Assembly: GCA_038030265.1 (NCBI GenBank)
Contig: CM075941.1
Coordinates: 15,500,001-15,564,000 of the forward strand
Length of the DNA: 64,000 nucleotides
From: Corythucha ciliata
Lineage: Eukaryota; Arthropoda; Insecta; Hemiptera; Tingidae
Direction of reading: 5' to 3'
Below, one piece after another: positions 11,398 to 23,883 of this stretch. The notes under the pieces are model-generated. The model saw nothing but the letters and a program-made list of their open reading frames with translations. It was not told the origin of the DNA and did no database searches. Made by a program: the position numbers and the translations under genes. How positions within the stretch are numbered: the stretch's first letter is position 1; each line of letters starts with the position of its first letter.

Positions 11398-11681
11398 ACC
11401 ACCAACCACCGTGACCGACGCCCCAGGCGGCTCGGCCACCCCAGACTGGATGGCCCCACGACGCCGAGCGAAGACCTACACCCCAGGTGGGTTGTCCTGC
11501 CCAGCCCCAGCCCCAGTCGCCAACGCCACTTCCCCAACCGAGGCCATTCCAAGCTGGTGAGCCCCAGGCGGTGCTCGATCGCCAAACGGCTGACCTGGCG
11601 GATCTTGAAAGAGCGGGTCCGTCGTCTTCAGTAGCGGCGCAAGCGAGTGCCACGACGGCGGCGAAAAGAGCGAAGATCTGA
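11398..11681 (+). CDS. Possible terminal coding exon, GC-rich, Pro/Gln/Ala-rich product
   Basis: This stretch is far more GC-rich than its surroundings. One frame is open from just after a TGA near 11400 to a TGA at 11679-11681. The frame reads a Pro/Gln-rich part (VGCPAQPQPQSPTPLPQP), then AVLDRQTADLADLERAG, then an Ala/Ser-rich tail ending AAKRAKI. Such composition suits the end of a nuclear or regulatory protein, but I recognise no domain. An acceptor-like CCCCAG lies inside the open frame (11424-11429). AATAAA-type signals occur downstream (for example near 12333). No partner exon was found, and a CpG-rich regulatory region with a chance ORF is the main alternative. Confidence 0.28.
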
Positions 11682-11689
11682 AATTAGAT

Positions 11690-13690
11690 GGGTGAAGATT
11701 ATAGACATGTTATTCACCAAAATCGATGAAATGATCATACCAAGACTTTCATGGTTGGTTGGTTGTAAGTTTGTAGCACTACGAAATTCGAATTGCTATT
11801 GCTATCTCTGAGCCTCGCAACACATTTATATTGAAATCTCAGGTCCTTGAGGGTCAGTTCCACCCTTACTTTTTCACCGTTTGTTTACCAAAAAAAACTG
11901 GGCGAGGAACTGTTTTTGTTTTCATTATTAAGGTCGTTGAGCTTTTAATTAGCTTAAAAATTTATTTTTTTCCGCGTGTGTCAGCCTTGTTTTGAACGAC
12001 TAAAATCGTAACGACAGCACACTCCCGTTTTGGGAATTTCACTGTAGGTGTTTAGGCGTGAGGATGAAGGAGGGGGTGGAATGAACCACCTGCAGAGTAC
12101 ACGTAAAACATCAAATTACACTTCCTGATGCATCCCAAGCACGATAAATTCGTCTAAACGTCAATTAAAACTTGCTAACTCATCATCCGTATCCCCCCCC
12201 CCCCCCCCGATGGGACTTCAAATAGGCCTCTCTTCACTGAACCATTGAATCTTGTTGTTATTAATTATTCTTGTTGGGTTTGTGAAAGGCACGAAGAGGT
12301 AGTAAATTGGTTTAAGCGTCTATGAAATGAAACAATAAACCTTTTGTTTCACACTTCACACAAGTTGGAGTGTTCCTCGTCAAGCCAGTTTGTTGCTTTT
12401 TAAAAAAGAACTTTCTTTGAACTCATATCGTACTTTTTTCTTGTCTTCTGTTTTATTACGTGAAATAGAGAATGGACGAAATTAAATGATTGAGCCGAGA
12501 AAAAGAGAAATTCAAGGTCAGTTTTATGTCAGGAAGGGCATCCTGATGTAATTAGATCGAAGCTCCCCCCCCCCCCCGCTAAAATGCTTGGAGTTGTGTA
12601 GACGTGAACATGATAGAACCCCTTATTGACTAATTTTATTGCAGTAAATAGGAGTGCACCGGTATAGAACTCGCGCGTAAATAATAAAAAAAAACAAAAA
12701 CAACAACAAACAAATCAGTGCGAGGTTAACGGGTGAGCCAGCAGACCTTTAACGGGTGGCGTTTCATTATCATTTCCTAGTAGTTTTGTTCCGTTAATAA
12801 TTGTATCGCAGCGTAACGAAAAAACTAAAGAGCTATGGAGCCAAGTTTTTCAAAATCTTCAAGACTCGGAAAGTTTGAACGTGTGGGGCAAAGGTGAAAA
12901 AGGTGAGAGCAGTGTAATTAGAGAACTCTCCGCACCCTTTCCCGCTTCAATGTTTTCAAAAAAGGTCAAAAGTACCGCCTGTTTGGTTAAATTATGGTAA
13001 TTTAAAATATGCAGGAAAAAAAGATATCCGTTTTGGAAGCGTCCGTTTCATGCAATTTATAAGATGAACGAGATCCTTTTATAGTTATATACCTACCTGC
13101 CCGTTGTTATTATTATTTATTGAAAGATACTCGCATTACGCAACCAGCGTCAAAGATACTTGGGGGGGGGGGGGCTGATCACTGATGTGACGGCCCCATA
13201 ATAGGCCTAAACTACAGCCGGTGGAGACAGGGAAAGTGTAAAAAGCTAAACAATCGATGCTATAAGAACTGGTGCGTTGGAGGTATATCTGTATCAGAGC
13301 ACCGAGTTTGGGGTGTATAAGGTCACTTTCTCCGCGCCCCTCACGTTATTGTTTTCACACGCGAAAGATTTGAATAGGTGGAGCGGCATAAGAGGGCAAA
13401 CTTGACTGCAATATTCACGTAAAAATGTCGAAGTCGTCGACTCAGTGCAACGCCAAAAACGTCGATGGACACATTTCAACGATTTCTGATGATATAGCCC
13501 CTTCCCCTCTCCCCCAAATTGCATTTAAGCCCACCCTCATCCCATTAGAGTTTTCCATTCATAGGCGTAGGTAGGTATACTGGTAACCTCACAAATGAGC
13601 CTTGAAAATCCCGAACTGGACCGAAAATTGTCAGAAAGGGGCGAATCTTATTCCACCAGCCCCCTCTCCCATGAAGTCACCTTTCAGATG
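11690..13690. other. Gene-free stretch with homopolymer runs
   Basis: I see no coding exon. Notable are C runs near 12192-12209 and 12566, a G run at 13162-13174 and an AATAAA near 12333. The minus ORF at 13294-13524 has no recognisable motif. Confidence 0.4.
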
Positions 13691-13830
13691 TTCAGAATAA
13701 GCCGAGATTTGGCGTTTTTTCAATTTTAACCGCAAAATATAGTTTTTTATACACTTCAGCGCTTCGCCTCAATTTCATCGGTGAATTAGCATAAATTTTT
13801 TTGTCGCCATTTTAGCTAGTCAGTCTACAT
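13690..13830. repeat. Short class A array fragment
   Basis: Three to four diverged units (TTTTTTCAATTTTAACCGC, CTCAATTTCATCGGTGAATTAGC, GCCATTTTAGCTAG) abut the inverted-repeat arm B. Confidence 0.55.
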
Positions 13831-14946
13831 TTTGTCAATTGGACATTGCTCGTTGGTTTAATAAATCACGTCAGGCTAAACTTTTGGAAAAAGAGCTCCA
13901 AAGTCGATGTAAAAAGTCCTTAAAAGATGGTGTTCCCTGCACTTTGAGTTTCCTCGAATCGAAAATTCGTAATCCTATACCCCTTCCTATACGCCCAGTT
14001 CATACGTAATTTAACTTGATGTGACATACGAAAATTTTAAAATAATCACACTCCATAATGTTTGGCAGTTCGAAGAACGTTGTCAGCTATTTCATGCATA
14101 GTGTTCGCTAGCAATTGGGTTAATTTCATTTCATGAATTTCACATGAACCCTATGAGTATGTTAATCCGGAAGATAAACTTACGTGCGCGGAGTCGTCTC
14201 TGAAAGACTGTATACTGGTACGAATGACGCGCCCGTGCCCTCATCAATTGCTTATTCTGACCACGCCATTGAAGGGATGATAATATGACTCAAGATGCCT
14301 CAATGGTGTGAATTTAGCCGTAATTATACTTCTCTTTTAGGTTCGTCAAATACTACTTGCAACCGTTATCGAGTACAAACCTATGTCGATGCAGGGTGTG
14401 AAATGATGAAAACAAAAGAAGAAAGTCTCAAATAACTCCGTAATAACCACCAAATACCAAAGGTAGGTATTCCCCTGAGGGTTTGAGTACCCTCAAATAA
14501 TTCTGATCTAGTCGGTCAGTGTTCAGATAATAATGTATACAGCTGTTCGAGCTGAGCGACTGTCAGATGTAAGCTTCTGGGTTCCGGGGCATTCTTTTCC
14601 GTCATGTCACCCTTTCTCTCTCATTCTCTGCATTCTCACTTAATATACTTTTCTTTTTTACCAGTTACCACCAAAATCATCACAATCAAAATCACCAAAA
14701 TCATCACAATAATCACCGAATCACCAAAATCAGTTACACCAAACTCATCCCCCTCCTTTAGCTAAAGATACCGCAAACCCATCGGCGTATAACCGAAAAT
14801 ACCCTTTAAAAACCCTAAGAATACGGCTACATTTTCACATTTTGACTAAAACCATTGGGTTTGCCGATTTTCTCCACTGCAGAGCGTGGCAGCGAGGCCC
14901 ACCGGACCAGGGCCGTTTTTAGCCCTTCCGGGGCCCCTAGGCGAGA
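13831..14946. repeat. Arm B of the inverted 650-bp repeat, split by ~460 bp
   Basis: Positions 13831-14400 are the reverse complement of 9890-10446, and 14858-14946 of 9792-9885. The intervening 14400-14857 is absent from arm A and is therefore an insertion in this copy, or a deletion in the other. The insert contains tandem CACCAAAATCA-type short repeats near 14665-14740. A third, more diverged relative of the end block is visible near 27310-27375 (GCCGATTTTCTCAACTCCAG). Confidence 0.8.
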
Positions 14947-14989
14947 ACTATCGCTGGGTCCTCTCCCCTGACGGGTAAATATTGTATTT

Positions 14990-17140
14990 AATAGATACAC
15001 CAAAATGGATTTAGGATTTTCTGAAATTGTGTGCTTTCCTGAACTAAAACTGGCTTGACAGCCATTCATTTCTGAAAATAGCTTAACTATAGTAGCTGTA
15101 TTCCCACAGCTAAACTAAATAGTCGCGTCTTAAATGCTATAAGCTGATTATACGCACGCTAAAAATATTCGAACTAATATTCTTGTCGATCTAAGCAGAA
15201 AAATGCAAAATAAATGCAATAAATATGGGATTTTGTTTTTTTGAGGGAATGTGTACGGGAGGGTCCCCTGATCATTGTCTAATAAAGTCCCGAGATGAAC
15301 CACCTGCCCCGAAGGGAGGTATCTTTTCGTGATTTTTCACCTGTATCTAAAATACAGTGCGACTTATGATTAGACAAAAACTTTCAGACACAGAATGGAA
15401 GCTCCTTGAATTCTCTTCAACATTTACTCCAAGCAGTTTTTTTTTAATTCCCAACAGTTTTCGAGATATAGGGCCCTGAAATGTGACCATTTTCAAAAAC
15501 ATTATTTTAACCTCACGCTTTTTCTCAAAATTTTCTTCTTACCTTCTTACATAAATTTAGAAGTTGTGAAGAATTGAATTTGATTCAAGAATATATGCAT
15601 AAATGCCAATTTATTTTTAAGGGTTCGTCAGCTATGAATTTTGAATGTTTTGGTAATTTCAAAAGATAGTCTACAAAAATGATTTATCGAGTTTCATTGC
15701 CAACTCCAACTAAGGAAGAATGAACGTGAAAATCAATAATATTTGAGTATTTAAAAAAGTTAAGGTTCCTCGGCCAGAGTCGTACTCATCATCTTCCTCG
15801 TCGTCAAACGGGAAGGTATTGGTGCAGTGGCGTGGCTTGTTGGACCCCCCCGCCACTGCTAAACTAGCCTTGGCGCTCCTTCATCTCACAATCAGTTCAA
15901 TCTTGGGACTGAATAAGGAGAAGATTTTGACGTTTATTTCAGGAAGTCCTCATCAGTCAGAAATTTACATTAGTTATAGTGAGTGTTAAAATTAAATGTA
16001 TGTAATTAAATTATTTTTAGTTGAAACGTTCATTTTTATTGCACTTTTGTCGACTAGTCTGACGACAGAGGACTGAGAGAATAGCAGCTCTGCGTCGTAC
16101 CCCCAATGTGTAGCTGAGCACTGAGTTAACTTTCTTTTTTTAATTACGAACGTTAGTTTATAGCTATATCAGTTAAATAGATAAGTAGATGGGGGAAAAT
16201 GAGGGCTAAGGGCTGTGGGGGCTATTGCTACGCCTCTGTATTTGTGCAGTCCCCCTGGAAGTTACTGCTGACCTTGGAGCAGAATATCCCGACCTTCCTG
16301 CAACCACATCTTGACTCGCACTCGCCCCCGTGCAGCAGCAGAATATGAAGTTCAGCACGTGACCTGGTACAGGGGGGCCGTGGTGGTCACAGGAGCTAGG
16401 CATCCCCCTTCTTCTCTCTTCAACTCACATTTCCTTGGTGGAAGATTGTTTCCCAACCAAGTATGCAAGGTCTCTTTTCAGAGGCGTATATCTCGAAAAA
16501 TGAGGGCATTTAAAAAAAATGTATGGAGTAAAAGTTATAGGAATCTCAATATTCTTTCATTCTGTTACTCGGAAAGAGTCGTCAAGACACACCAGTTTTG
16601 ATATTCAGGCGAAAAATATCGAAAAGGTAACTTTGAACGCTCCCCTTTCATTCGGGGGAGCTCGGGACTTTATTAGACATTGATCAGGGGACCCCCTCCT
16701 TCACATTCCTGCAAAAAAACAAAATCCCATATTTATTTCCGCTCCAAACTTAAATTGACTGGACTATAATGATTTCCACTCAAAATATGTTCAAACTGGC
16801 CTTACGCACCCTATAAATGGCTAAACTGATGATTAGTAACCTGAAAAGTCCTAAACGGATGATTCCTAACCAGAAAATTTCAAAAGCGACCATTTTCACG
16901 CTAAGAACAGCCAAACCAAGCATTCGCGCTACGGTTAGACGTATACCATTCGCGCTCTTTAAATGGCAAAGCTCACTCTAAGCGCCCTAAAAATGGCAAA
17001 AATGACGATTCGCGCCTTGAAAATAGCTGAAACTGTGTTCGTACTCAGCAATTGACGAAACTGATGATTTCATTCTATTCTACTTGCTATTCACTCTATT
17101 GCTATTCATTCCCTGAAAATGACCATGCTGACTAAAATAA
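14990..17140. repeat. Class B ~30-nt array with leader, interrupted by a 1.5-kb element
   Basis: A leader (GAAATTGTGTGCTTTCCTGA at 15021) like those at 32.35, 42.81 and 51.88 kb starts the copy. Class B units follow: CTAAAAATGGCTAAACTGA then CGATTCGCGCC, in reverse orientation, best seen at 16800-17060. The long-TIR element at 15218-16737 separates the leader side from the main array. Confidence 0.65.
15218..16737. mobile_element. Non-autonomous DNA transposon with long TIRs, ~1.5 kb
   Basis: The left end AATAAATATGGGATTTTGTT is repeated as reverse complement at the right end. The match continues through GGTCCCCTGATCA and GTCTAATAAAGTCCCGAG, and more loosely to a TTTTCGxxATTTTTC block, about 120 bp of TIR. 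The interior has no transposase ORF; its small ORFs (16206-16601) carry no recognisable motif. It is nested in a class B array. Confidence 0.72.
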
Positions 17141-17199
17141 AAGCCTAAGACCGTGTTCCATCCTGAACGGGAAATGCGGGCAGGCAGGCTTTTAATTTT

Positions 17200-18660
17200 A
17201 GTATTTCAAACCCAGTAGGTCTGCTCAATTGTCGTTCCGAGAACCGAATTTCTTGGCTTTGGCTATTTGAAATAGCAATTTTTGGGGTCTTGCTCATTCC
17301 AATGACAAATTCCGTGCGTTTGGTTCTTTATATTAACAATTATGAGTTGTCACAACCAATAAGCCAATTTTTTGGTTTTAGCTTTTTCAAAAGCCAATTT
17401 CGCGAGGTTTCTCTCATTTGAAAATATAATTTTGTGGAGTCTGGGAAAACCACATTTCTAGGATATGGCCCTGTAGAACCCCAATTTTTGCAGATGTCTT
17501 CCTTGAACGTCATTTCTCGGGGTTGGGTCACTTGAGCAAACCAATTTCAAGGATGTCTTCATTTTTGAAAATGTACATTTCTGGTCCAATTTCGCATTCT
17601 TAATGTTTCACATGGCCGATTCAATGATACATAAATTTTCACAGGAATTAAGGTCTGAACGTCGCATGGTTGGTGGATATTCGGCCGTGTAACTTCCAAT
17701 TTCCTGGGTATTCGTCAGACTCTGGGTTCTGTTATAGGTCCGGCTAAAGCCTGTTGTATCTACCGCCACTAAAAAGGCCCCAAAAATTGCACTTGTGTTT
17801 AATGTAATGCCCTGAAATTCCGATTTCACGGATATTCAGTCAGGAAACTTGTAATTTTTCTCAAATTAGAACCCGAATTCGCCAACTTACAAATATGTAT
17901 CTTTAAATGTTATAATTATACTCGGGGCTATTCGTCACAGTATGGGCGCAGACGGGTCCACGACGTTTTAAAAAATAAATAAATAAAAATGAGGCCCTGA
18001 AACTTGCAATTTCACTGAAGTTAGGACCTGAAACTTGCAATTTCACGAAAATTGTGCCTGAAAACACCCAATTTCACAGACATTTGGTTTCAATTGTGTT
18101 GGGGGTACGGTGTATGGGCCTCTTATGCCTACTACGCGGTCCGTAGTGGGTCGTGGCCGGCTGGCCCGTGGTCCAAGCTCACAAAAACCAATTGCAAACT
18201 TGCAGTTTCACGGATATTCAGCACGAAAACTTTCAATTCACCTGAAACTAAGACCCATAACTTGCGATTTTGCTTAAGACTTGCGAAATTAAGACCTGAA
18301 ACTTCCACTGTCGTGGGTGTATCGTTGGGCTATGGATTGAGTTGGGGCCGGCTAGCCCGGGTTCCGCCGCTAAACAATATTGGAGTCTAAACTGTGGTAC
18401 TACCGAAAGACCCGAAAATGCCAATTTCGCGTATATTCAGCCAGGAAATTGGTAATTTCGCCGAAATTACGACCTTAACTTGCATTCGTTCGATTTCAAT
18501 AGCAAATAAATTGAAATTAAAATTCAACGTTATGAGTAAAAAAAAAGGGGCCAATTGCGCTGAAATTGAACACTCAAAATAGCAAATATTCAGCCAGGAA
18601 AACTCAAATTTCGTGGTTATTGGATTTCAAAATGTTGCCTTAACGTCTAAAAGTTGTCCA
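17200..18660. repeat. Class C-related array with ~30-nt units
   Basis: Repeated units read CTGAAACTTGCAATTTCACG with GxxATTCAGC spacers (17990, 18015, 18050, 18195, 18280, 18400, 18440). A longer recurring motif, GGCCGGCTxGCCCG with flanking text, appears near 17740, 18155 and 18345. No gene is present; ORFs at 17340-18582 follow the repeat. Confidence 0.65.
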
Positions 18661-21110
18661 AATGTTTCGTCCAATTCCAAACGTTACCAAAAGTTTATCT
18701 GATCAAGGGCAGGCTACACCCCGGCTATAAGCCTTTGAAGTTGGCCGGGAACCTTAGATTATTTGGGGAAGTATTTGTTTGACCGAGAAATAGAAGATTT
18801 GTGCTCCGGGGTGCAATCGTTAAAACGGAAAAATCGCATAATTTTTTGATTTGGCATCCGACACTCACTATTAAAGCATGAAACTGTCGTTTTGATGCAA
18901 TTATGAGTGATAACTCGTATAGAAAGCGCCTAGTTTTGATTGCCAACATGAAAATGTATTTTTTACTTCCATGTTCCCGTAGGGACAGGAAGTATTAAGA
19001 AATAAAATCCGAGAACATTCCAACGTCCTCTGGTGTTCGCTTCGAGAACTTTCTACCGCTTTATACGTTAGGCTCTTTTTCTTACACTTTATTCAACGCG
19101 AGTTCATAATTCCGCTTTGATGCAGTCATATAGAGCTCGCGTAAGCGTTCATTCAGGGGCGTAAAATACCGACAAAGTCCTCGTAATTCGTCTTTTTTAC
19201 ATTTTTCTTTATAGGTCACATGCTTCACGACGTTATTATAATTGCGCGTTTTTGTCATCAGTTAACACGCCAATAGACCACCACTTGTTCCGGACATTAT
19301 ACAGTCCTTTTGTAGGTACCCCCCCCCCCTACCTCTCACGTGTTGACACTGTAAGAAAGCAGAACGAGCCCTCTGCTAAGCGTAATTCGAAAAACTCACA
19401 GCACCGAGTAAACGGGTGTAATAATCCAAGGAAAAAGAAAAATTGAGAGTCGACATATTACGCAAAATAACCCCCACCTCACCCTTCAACATTATACAGT
19501 ATGCATTGAGAGTGATAGTTTCCACGCTGATGTCGTTCTAAACAAAATGTCCTATAGTGGAACAAATCATTTTTGTTTATTTTTGCGCTATAAAGGCCGC
19601 TTACGATTATTCAAGGACGTTTAATTCGTCATTTGAACGAAGTTGAAGTTTTGAAATATTGATGAGACCAGGAAGAGGGAGGGAGGCGTGATAAAACGAC
19701 TTTCTGTATCGCAAGAGATTGTTGCACCTTGGGTTTACTTTTGGGAAACGGGCTGCACCTTGGGTGAAAAATGAACGCCGACCAAAAAAAGCGGACAATA
19801 GCCTCCCCGCTCGCACATCCCACTCTGGTAAACGATCTTCGACAGTTCGACCAGTGAAATCAGAAGAAGCTACGGAGCTTTCCCTGGCCTGGTCATTTTA
19901 CGACCGTGTGCCTATTTTATTAAAGCATAAGAAGTGAACTATGGCCGTGACCTGAGTCCGCGCGGTTTTTCCTTTCGGTGTGTCGTGTATAATCTGGTTA
20001 TTACTTTTTTTAAGCTTTCACTAGTGACAAAATGACAGCTTTAAGAGGTGAAATACTACTCCCCCCTCCAGTTCTCACAAGCCGAGCTGACGCAATTTAT
20101 ATTAGTTGTAAATTTCTATAACAACATAAAAGAAAAGCTTTTATTCCGAATTAATTCCTTATTTATTGGCTCCAAGAGAAGAAATCACTGTATAACGAGG
20201 TTTTTTTTATATCCTTTCGGAAATTCTAGTGTTTGCCGACGTGTCAGCCGAGGGGGAAATGCGCTTCAAACACAAAAAACCAGGAGATCTTAGCGGATAA
20301 TAACTTTTTTGAGGCAAAAAAACGTGAAGGTAGCACAGAAACTGCCCCCCCCCCCCCATGCTAACAGGAAATTTGTCCCCGTGATCAAATGGTTGGCCAA
20401 AAAGCTGGAAACTTGGATGACACGACCTGTGACGCCTCAAGACTCATACAGGCCGAGGATTTGTAAGTTAGCGATGATAAACCGTATAGTGTTTTAACAA
20501 GTTTTGTTGTTGAATTTGTTAAACGTTGAATAACCACTAAAACCGTAGAACCGCGCCTTTACCCACCCCCTAGGGGGGAACTTACGCTATTTTAAGTAAT
20601 ACATATAATAAGTAGCAGAGAAGATAATATTATAGATGCAAACTGGGGTGACTCTGGCGTCCTTCAAGGTATCCTTATTTGTATTTTTCGCTCGAATGCC
20701 TCCCTTCCTACCCCAGCGCCCAAGTAAATCCGTCTGATTTGTATTTCCTCGAGGGTGTTTGCGGAGGGGGGGGGGCTTCTTTTCATTCTAACAAATGCAT
20801 TAGGCATACTTTTTTTTCCCCACTAAAAAAAGAAACTGGCTGTAGCGTTGAATGGAAAAGACGAGAGTTTTACATTGTCTGGCCGCGACGCAGCCGGGAT
20901 GATAGATTACGTGATTCATGGAATTTTCATCCGCGAGCCATGAATTATCGAGGAATGATCTAGTTTATCATTTTTCTTGTCCTGTAGGAGGTCTGAGAGT
21001 CTGTTTTCTCAATTTTTTTGTGAATTGGAAAGCTGAGAAGGACAGGTGGTAGCGTTTAAGAGGAAATCCGCAGTTTTGAGTGACTTTTAATGAGTAAAAA
21101 ACGAAATGAA
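18660..21110. other. Intergenic stretch, no gene recognised
   Basis: No ORF carries recognisable domains. C/G runs occur at 19319-19329, 20346-20357 and 20767-20774. This is the 3' side of the secreted-protein gene. The ORFs at 19607-19937 and 20048-20497 overlap on opposite strands and I do not accept either. Confidence 0.4.
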
Positions 21111-21114
21111 ATAC

Positions 21115-21120
21115 TTTATT
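21115..21120 (-). terminator. Poly(A) signal of the secreted-protein gene
   Basis: TTTATT on the plus strand is AATAAA on the minus strand, 46 bp beyond the stop codon of the secreted-protein gene. A second candidate AT-rich motif is not needed. Confidence 0.6.
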
Positions 21121-21166
21121 TGAATATTTACAAAACAATAAATAAATTAGACAGCCAAATTAGGCA

Positions 21167-23768
21167 CTACTGTTTGCTGTATTTTTCGGATCTGTAAGGA
21201 CCAGCGTAGGACAGCTGTTGCTGGGCTACAAAACCGGCAGCTTGAGCGTGCGCCTGAGGCGAGTAGGCACTCTGGTAGTAATTGGACGACGGTAGTTGTT
21301 GCTGTTGACCCTGTTGATGGTACAACTGATGCGATCCTGAGGGTGAGGAGGAGGAAGAGGACGACGAGGCGGTTGAGCCCGAAGCGGTGGGTGGTAGCGT
21401 TGCCACCACCGCCGGCCTATAGAACATTGGCTGGTGTTGGTACACGTGCGGGTAAATGAAATTTGCGGCGGGCGAAGGTGTCGCTGGCAAAAGCATGAGA
21501 AACTGTCCCGACGGGTGTGGAACGGCAAACATGAGAATCATTTGAGCGTGTGGCTGATGAGCGGGTGCGGGGTATGTTGCTTGTGGGATGATGGATGGAG
21601 ACGCGGCGGCCGCTCCGGCGTGAGCCGGTCCCGTCGACGGGTAGATGAAAAACTGCGGTTTCGGGGTGGCTATCGGTTGCTGAGGCGCATACAATTGCTT
21701 AACATCAGCGGACAGATAATTTACCTATAAAAAGAAAGAAATGTGTAAATAACCTGAAAATCCAAACATTTACGTTTCGAGGTGTACCTCCGGGCTGTAA
21801 CCATACTCAGGCAAGTACTTATAGTCCGACTCGTACTTCAATTCACCCGGAACCGACGTCATCACAACAGGAGCTCGTTTCTCAGTCTTCCCACTTTTTT
21901 CCGCCTCTTTGACGACGATCGGACTGTTTTTCGCTTCAGTCGCTTTACTGTCCTTGTCCATGTCGATCGCCATCGATTGACACATTACTGTCTGCAATTT
22001 TCCGAGAAGGGGGGAAAACAAACATTAGGGCGTTGATTTGACTGAAAATGACAATAGCTTTCGATTTGTGCATGAAGAATTGGCGCTTGTGTGTTGGCTA
22101 TTTCATAGCAGTAGGGGGGGGGGGGGTGCTGAAGTGAGTGAGACCACCTGGTGAGTTCGTAATTTTTTTGGATGACAAAAAGCTAGAAATTAGAGAGAAA
22201 GTATAAGACTAGACTAGACTGCAAGTAAAGAATTATAGTGAACGGGGTGGAGAGGGGTACGTTTTTTATTTATATTTTTCTTTCTCTCAATGGGTTGTAC
22301 CTTAAAAGTTGCCCCTCGTTCAGCGTAGCATGCTCGAAATAAAAGAAAGTCACGTAAGATCTTTAAATTAAGGCAAAAAAATGAGTAAAACGTCGTCAAC
22401 TTTTATGAGGCAGTGGGCTGCGTGCCCCGCAGTTGACGAAGAAAACTCTCGAAATTTAAATGACCCGGCGGCAATATGATCACGACACGACCGTATACGC
22501 CCACCCGGATGTTTTCCGTGTGTGCTCAACTGAAAAATTGACCGGAAAAAAATTGGGATTTCTTCGTTTCATTATTGAAAAATAAAAAATGAAAGTAATT
22601 CACAGTGATTGGCAGTAAACGCGTTTATTCGCCAGAATACTGCTAGAGACGCACACAATGCTCCTATTCAAAAATCTGGGAGTTCCTAGTTTTCTTATTG
22701 TCATCATTGAACGATTGCGACCATTCTAATATAGGATAGTGGGGGGGGGGGAGCAGCCTGACCGGAAGTTTACGTTTGCAAAACGAGACGACGTTTTAGT
22801 AAACAGTTCAACGCTTTTCATTCGGGGAGAAAATTGAAATTTATCACACTCGCAACCCTGTTACAATAAGTTCAAAGGAACAGGGAAAGCGACAACACAC
22901 CAAAAGATTTTTTTTTGTTGCTTCGGAAAAAGCTTTTGTTCCTTTTTTGTTGTTTTTGTTTTTGTTTTTGTTTTTCAGCGACGGGGACGATATACAAAGA
23001 TTGTTTTGGAAAGGCTACGCAAGACAGTTCCACGTACAAGCTAAACAAGCTGGGAGTGGTGGGAGGGGGACTGAACCAAGGCGGACAATTTTTATAGAGG
23101 CCAGTTAGACGATGATTCAATTAACTTTTTTGAAAGTGAGTGTAAAAAAAAAAAATACGATCGAGCGATTGAGATCGTCTCAAAAAAGGAAGTGATTACT
23201 TTCTCCGGTAGTTATGGAACTATAATTTCCAGAAGAAAAAAATTAAAAATCGTAATATCAGAGTAATGGGAAATTCACACGCCTACCCCCTCGCCGAACC
23301 GTCACTTACATTTCACACAACATCGCCTCTTAACTGGGGGAGGGGGGGGGACGCAGAAAGATGGTACCCCGGAAGGACATAGCCAACAATTGATGAAGAG
23401 AAAGTGACCGAGTGGGCGATAGAGGCAAAAAAAATCCCCTGCAGGGAGATGAAAATTGGGGAAAATGTAGAAAAAGATTGTTTTTGTCAACCCCCCCCCC
23501 TTCCATTTATTGAAGATCCTTTCCGGTCTGGCTTTTATTTTAAAAACAAATCAGCTCGATTGGGCACTAGAGCGAGTTTTCTTAAATAATATTTTTTATC
23601 AGAGTAAAGGAATGATTAAGTTCATCTGAGAGTGAAAATAAGCAATTAAACGCTCTAAAAGATCAATTTTTTCGCTTTCTCAACACCAAATTCCAAATTT
23701 TACGCACATTCAGATAAAAAGTAAGAAAAACTCACCATTGACAATAGTAAAACCACGCAAGTCCTCAT
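21167..23768 (-). CDS. Secreted Tyr/Gln/Ser-rich protein, three exons
   Basis: Join on the minus strand: exon 1 23768-23736, exon 2 21991-21788, exon 3 21724-21167. All junctions are GT-AG and phase 0, giving 264 residues. Exon 1 encodes MRTCVVLLLSM, which splices to TVMCQSMA to form a signal peptide. An intron cutting the signal peptide after about 11 residues is the layout seen in many arthropod cuticle-protein genes. Exon 2 is Lys/Glu-rich, with TEKRAPVV and a Tyr-rich end (YESDYKYLPEYGYSPE). Exon 3 has PQFFIYPSTGPA, QMILMFAVPHPSGQFLMLLP, NFIYPHVYQ, a Ser run and Gln/Tyr-rich repeats, ending YRSEKYSKQ. There is no transmembrane helix and no Rebers-Riddiford consensus that I can see. Extracellular matrix, cuticle or eggshell roles are possible; the function is unknown. 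Exon structure confidence is high, function low. Confidence 0.82.
21992..23735 (-). other. First intron of the secreted-protein gene
   Basis: A 1.74-kb intron, donor GTGAGT and acceptor TTGCAG on the minus strand. It contains G runs on the plus strand (C on the sense strand) near 22117-22129, 22741-22752 and 23341-23350, one C run at 23491-23500, and poly(A/T) tracts. No further exon was found in it. Confidence 0.7.
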
Positions 23769-23883
23769 GATCTCAACACAACGAAACAACTTTTTTTAAA
23801 CGAATGTATTACTCGTTGGAGCACGTCTTTCTGGACGGTGATCTGTTTGTTTTATGATTCAAAAAAAGACACCCCTTTAAGAC

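Noticed and set aside
11388..11653. Minus-strand ORFs rich in Gly and Trp across the GC-rich segment
   Set aside because: Composition is the mirror of the Pro/Gln frame on the plus strand, the repeats are trivial, and no splice partner or domain is visible.
19607..19937. Overlapping ORFs on both strands
   Set aside because: No recognisable domain, start context or splice partner; mutual overlap is typical of chance.
21226..21730. Long ORFs antisense to, or out of frame with, exon 3 of the secreted-protein gene
   Set aside because: They arise from the GC-rich, low-complexity exon. Only the minus-strand frame joins to a signal peptide with correct splice sites.
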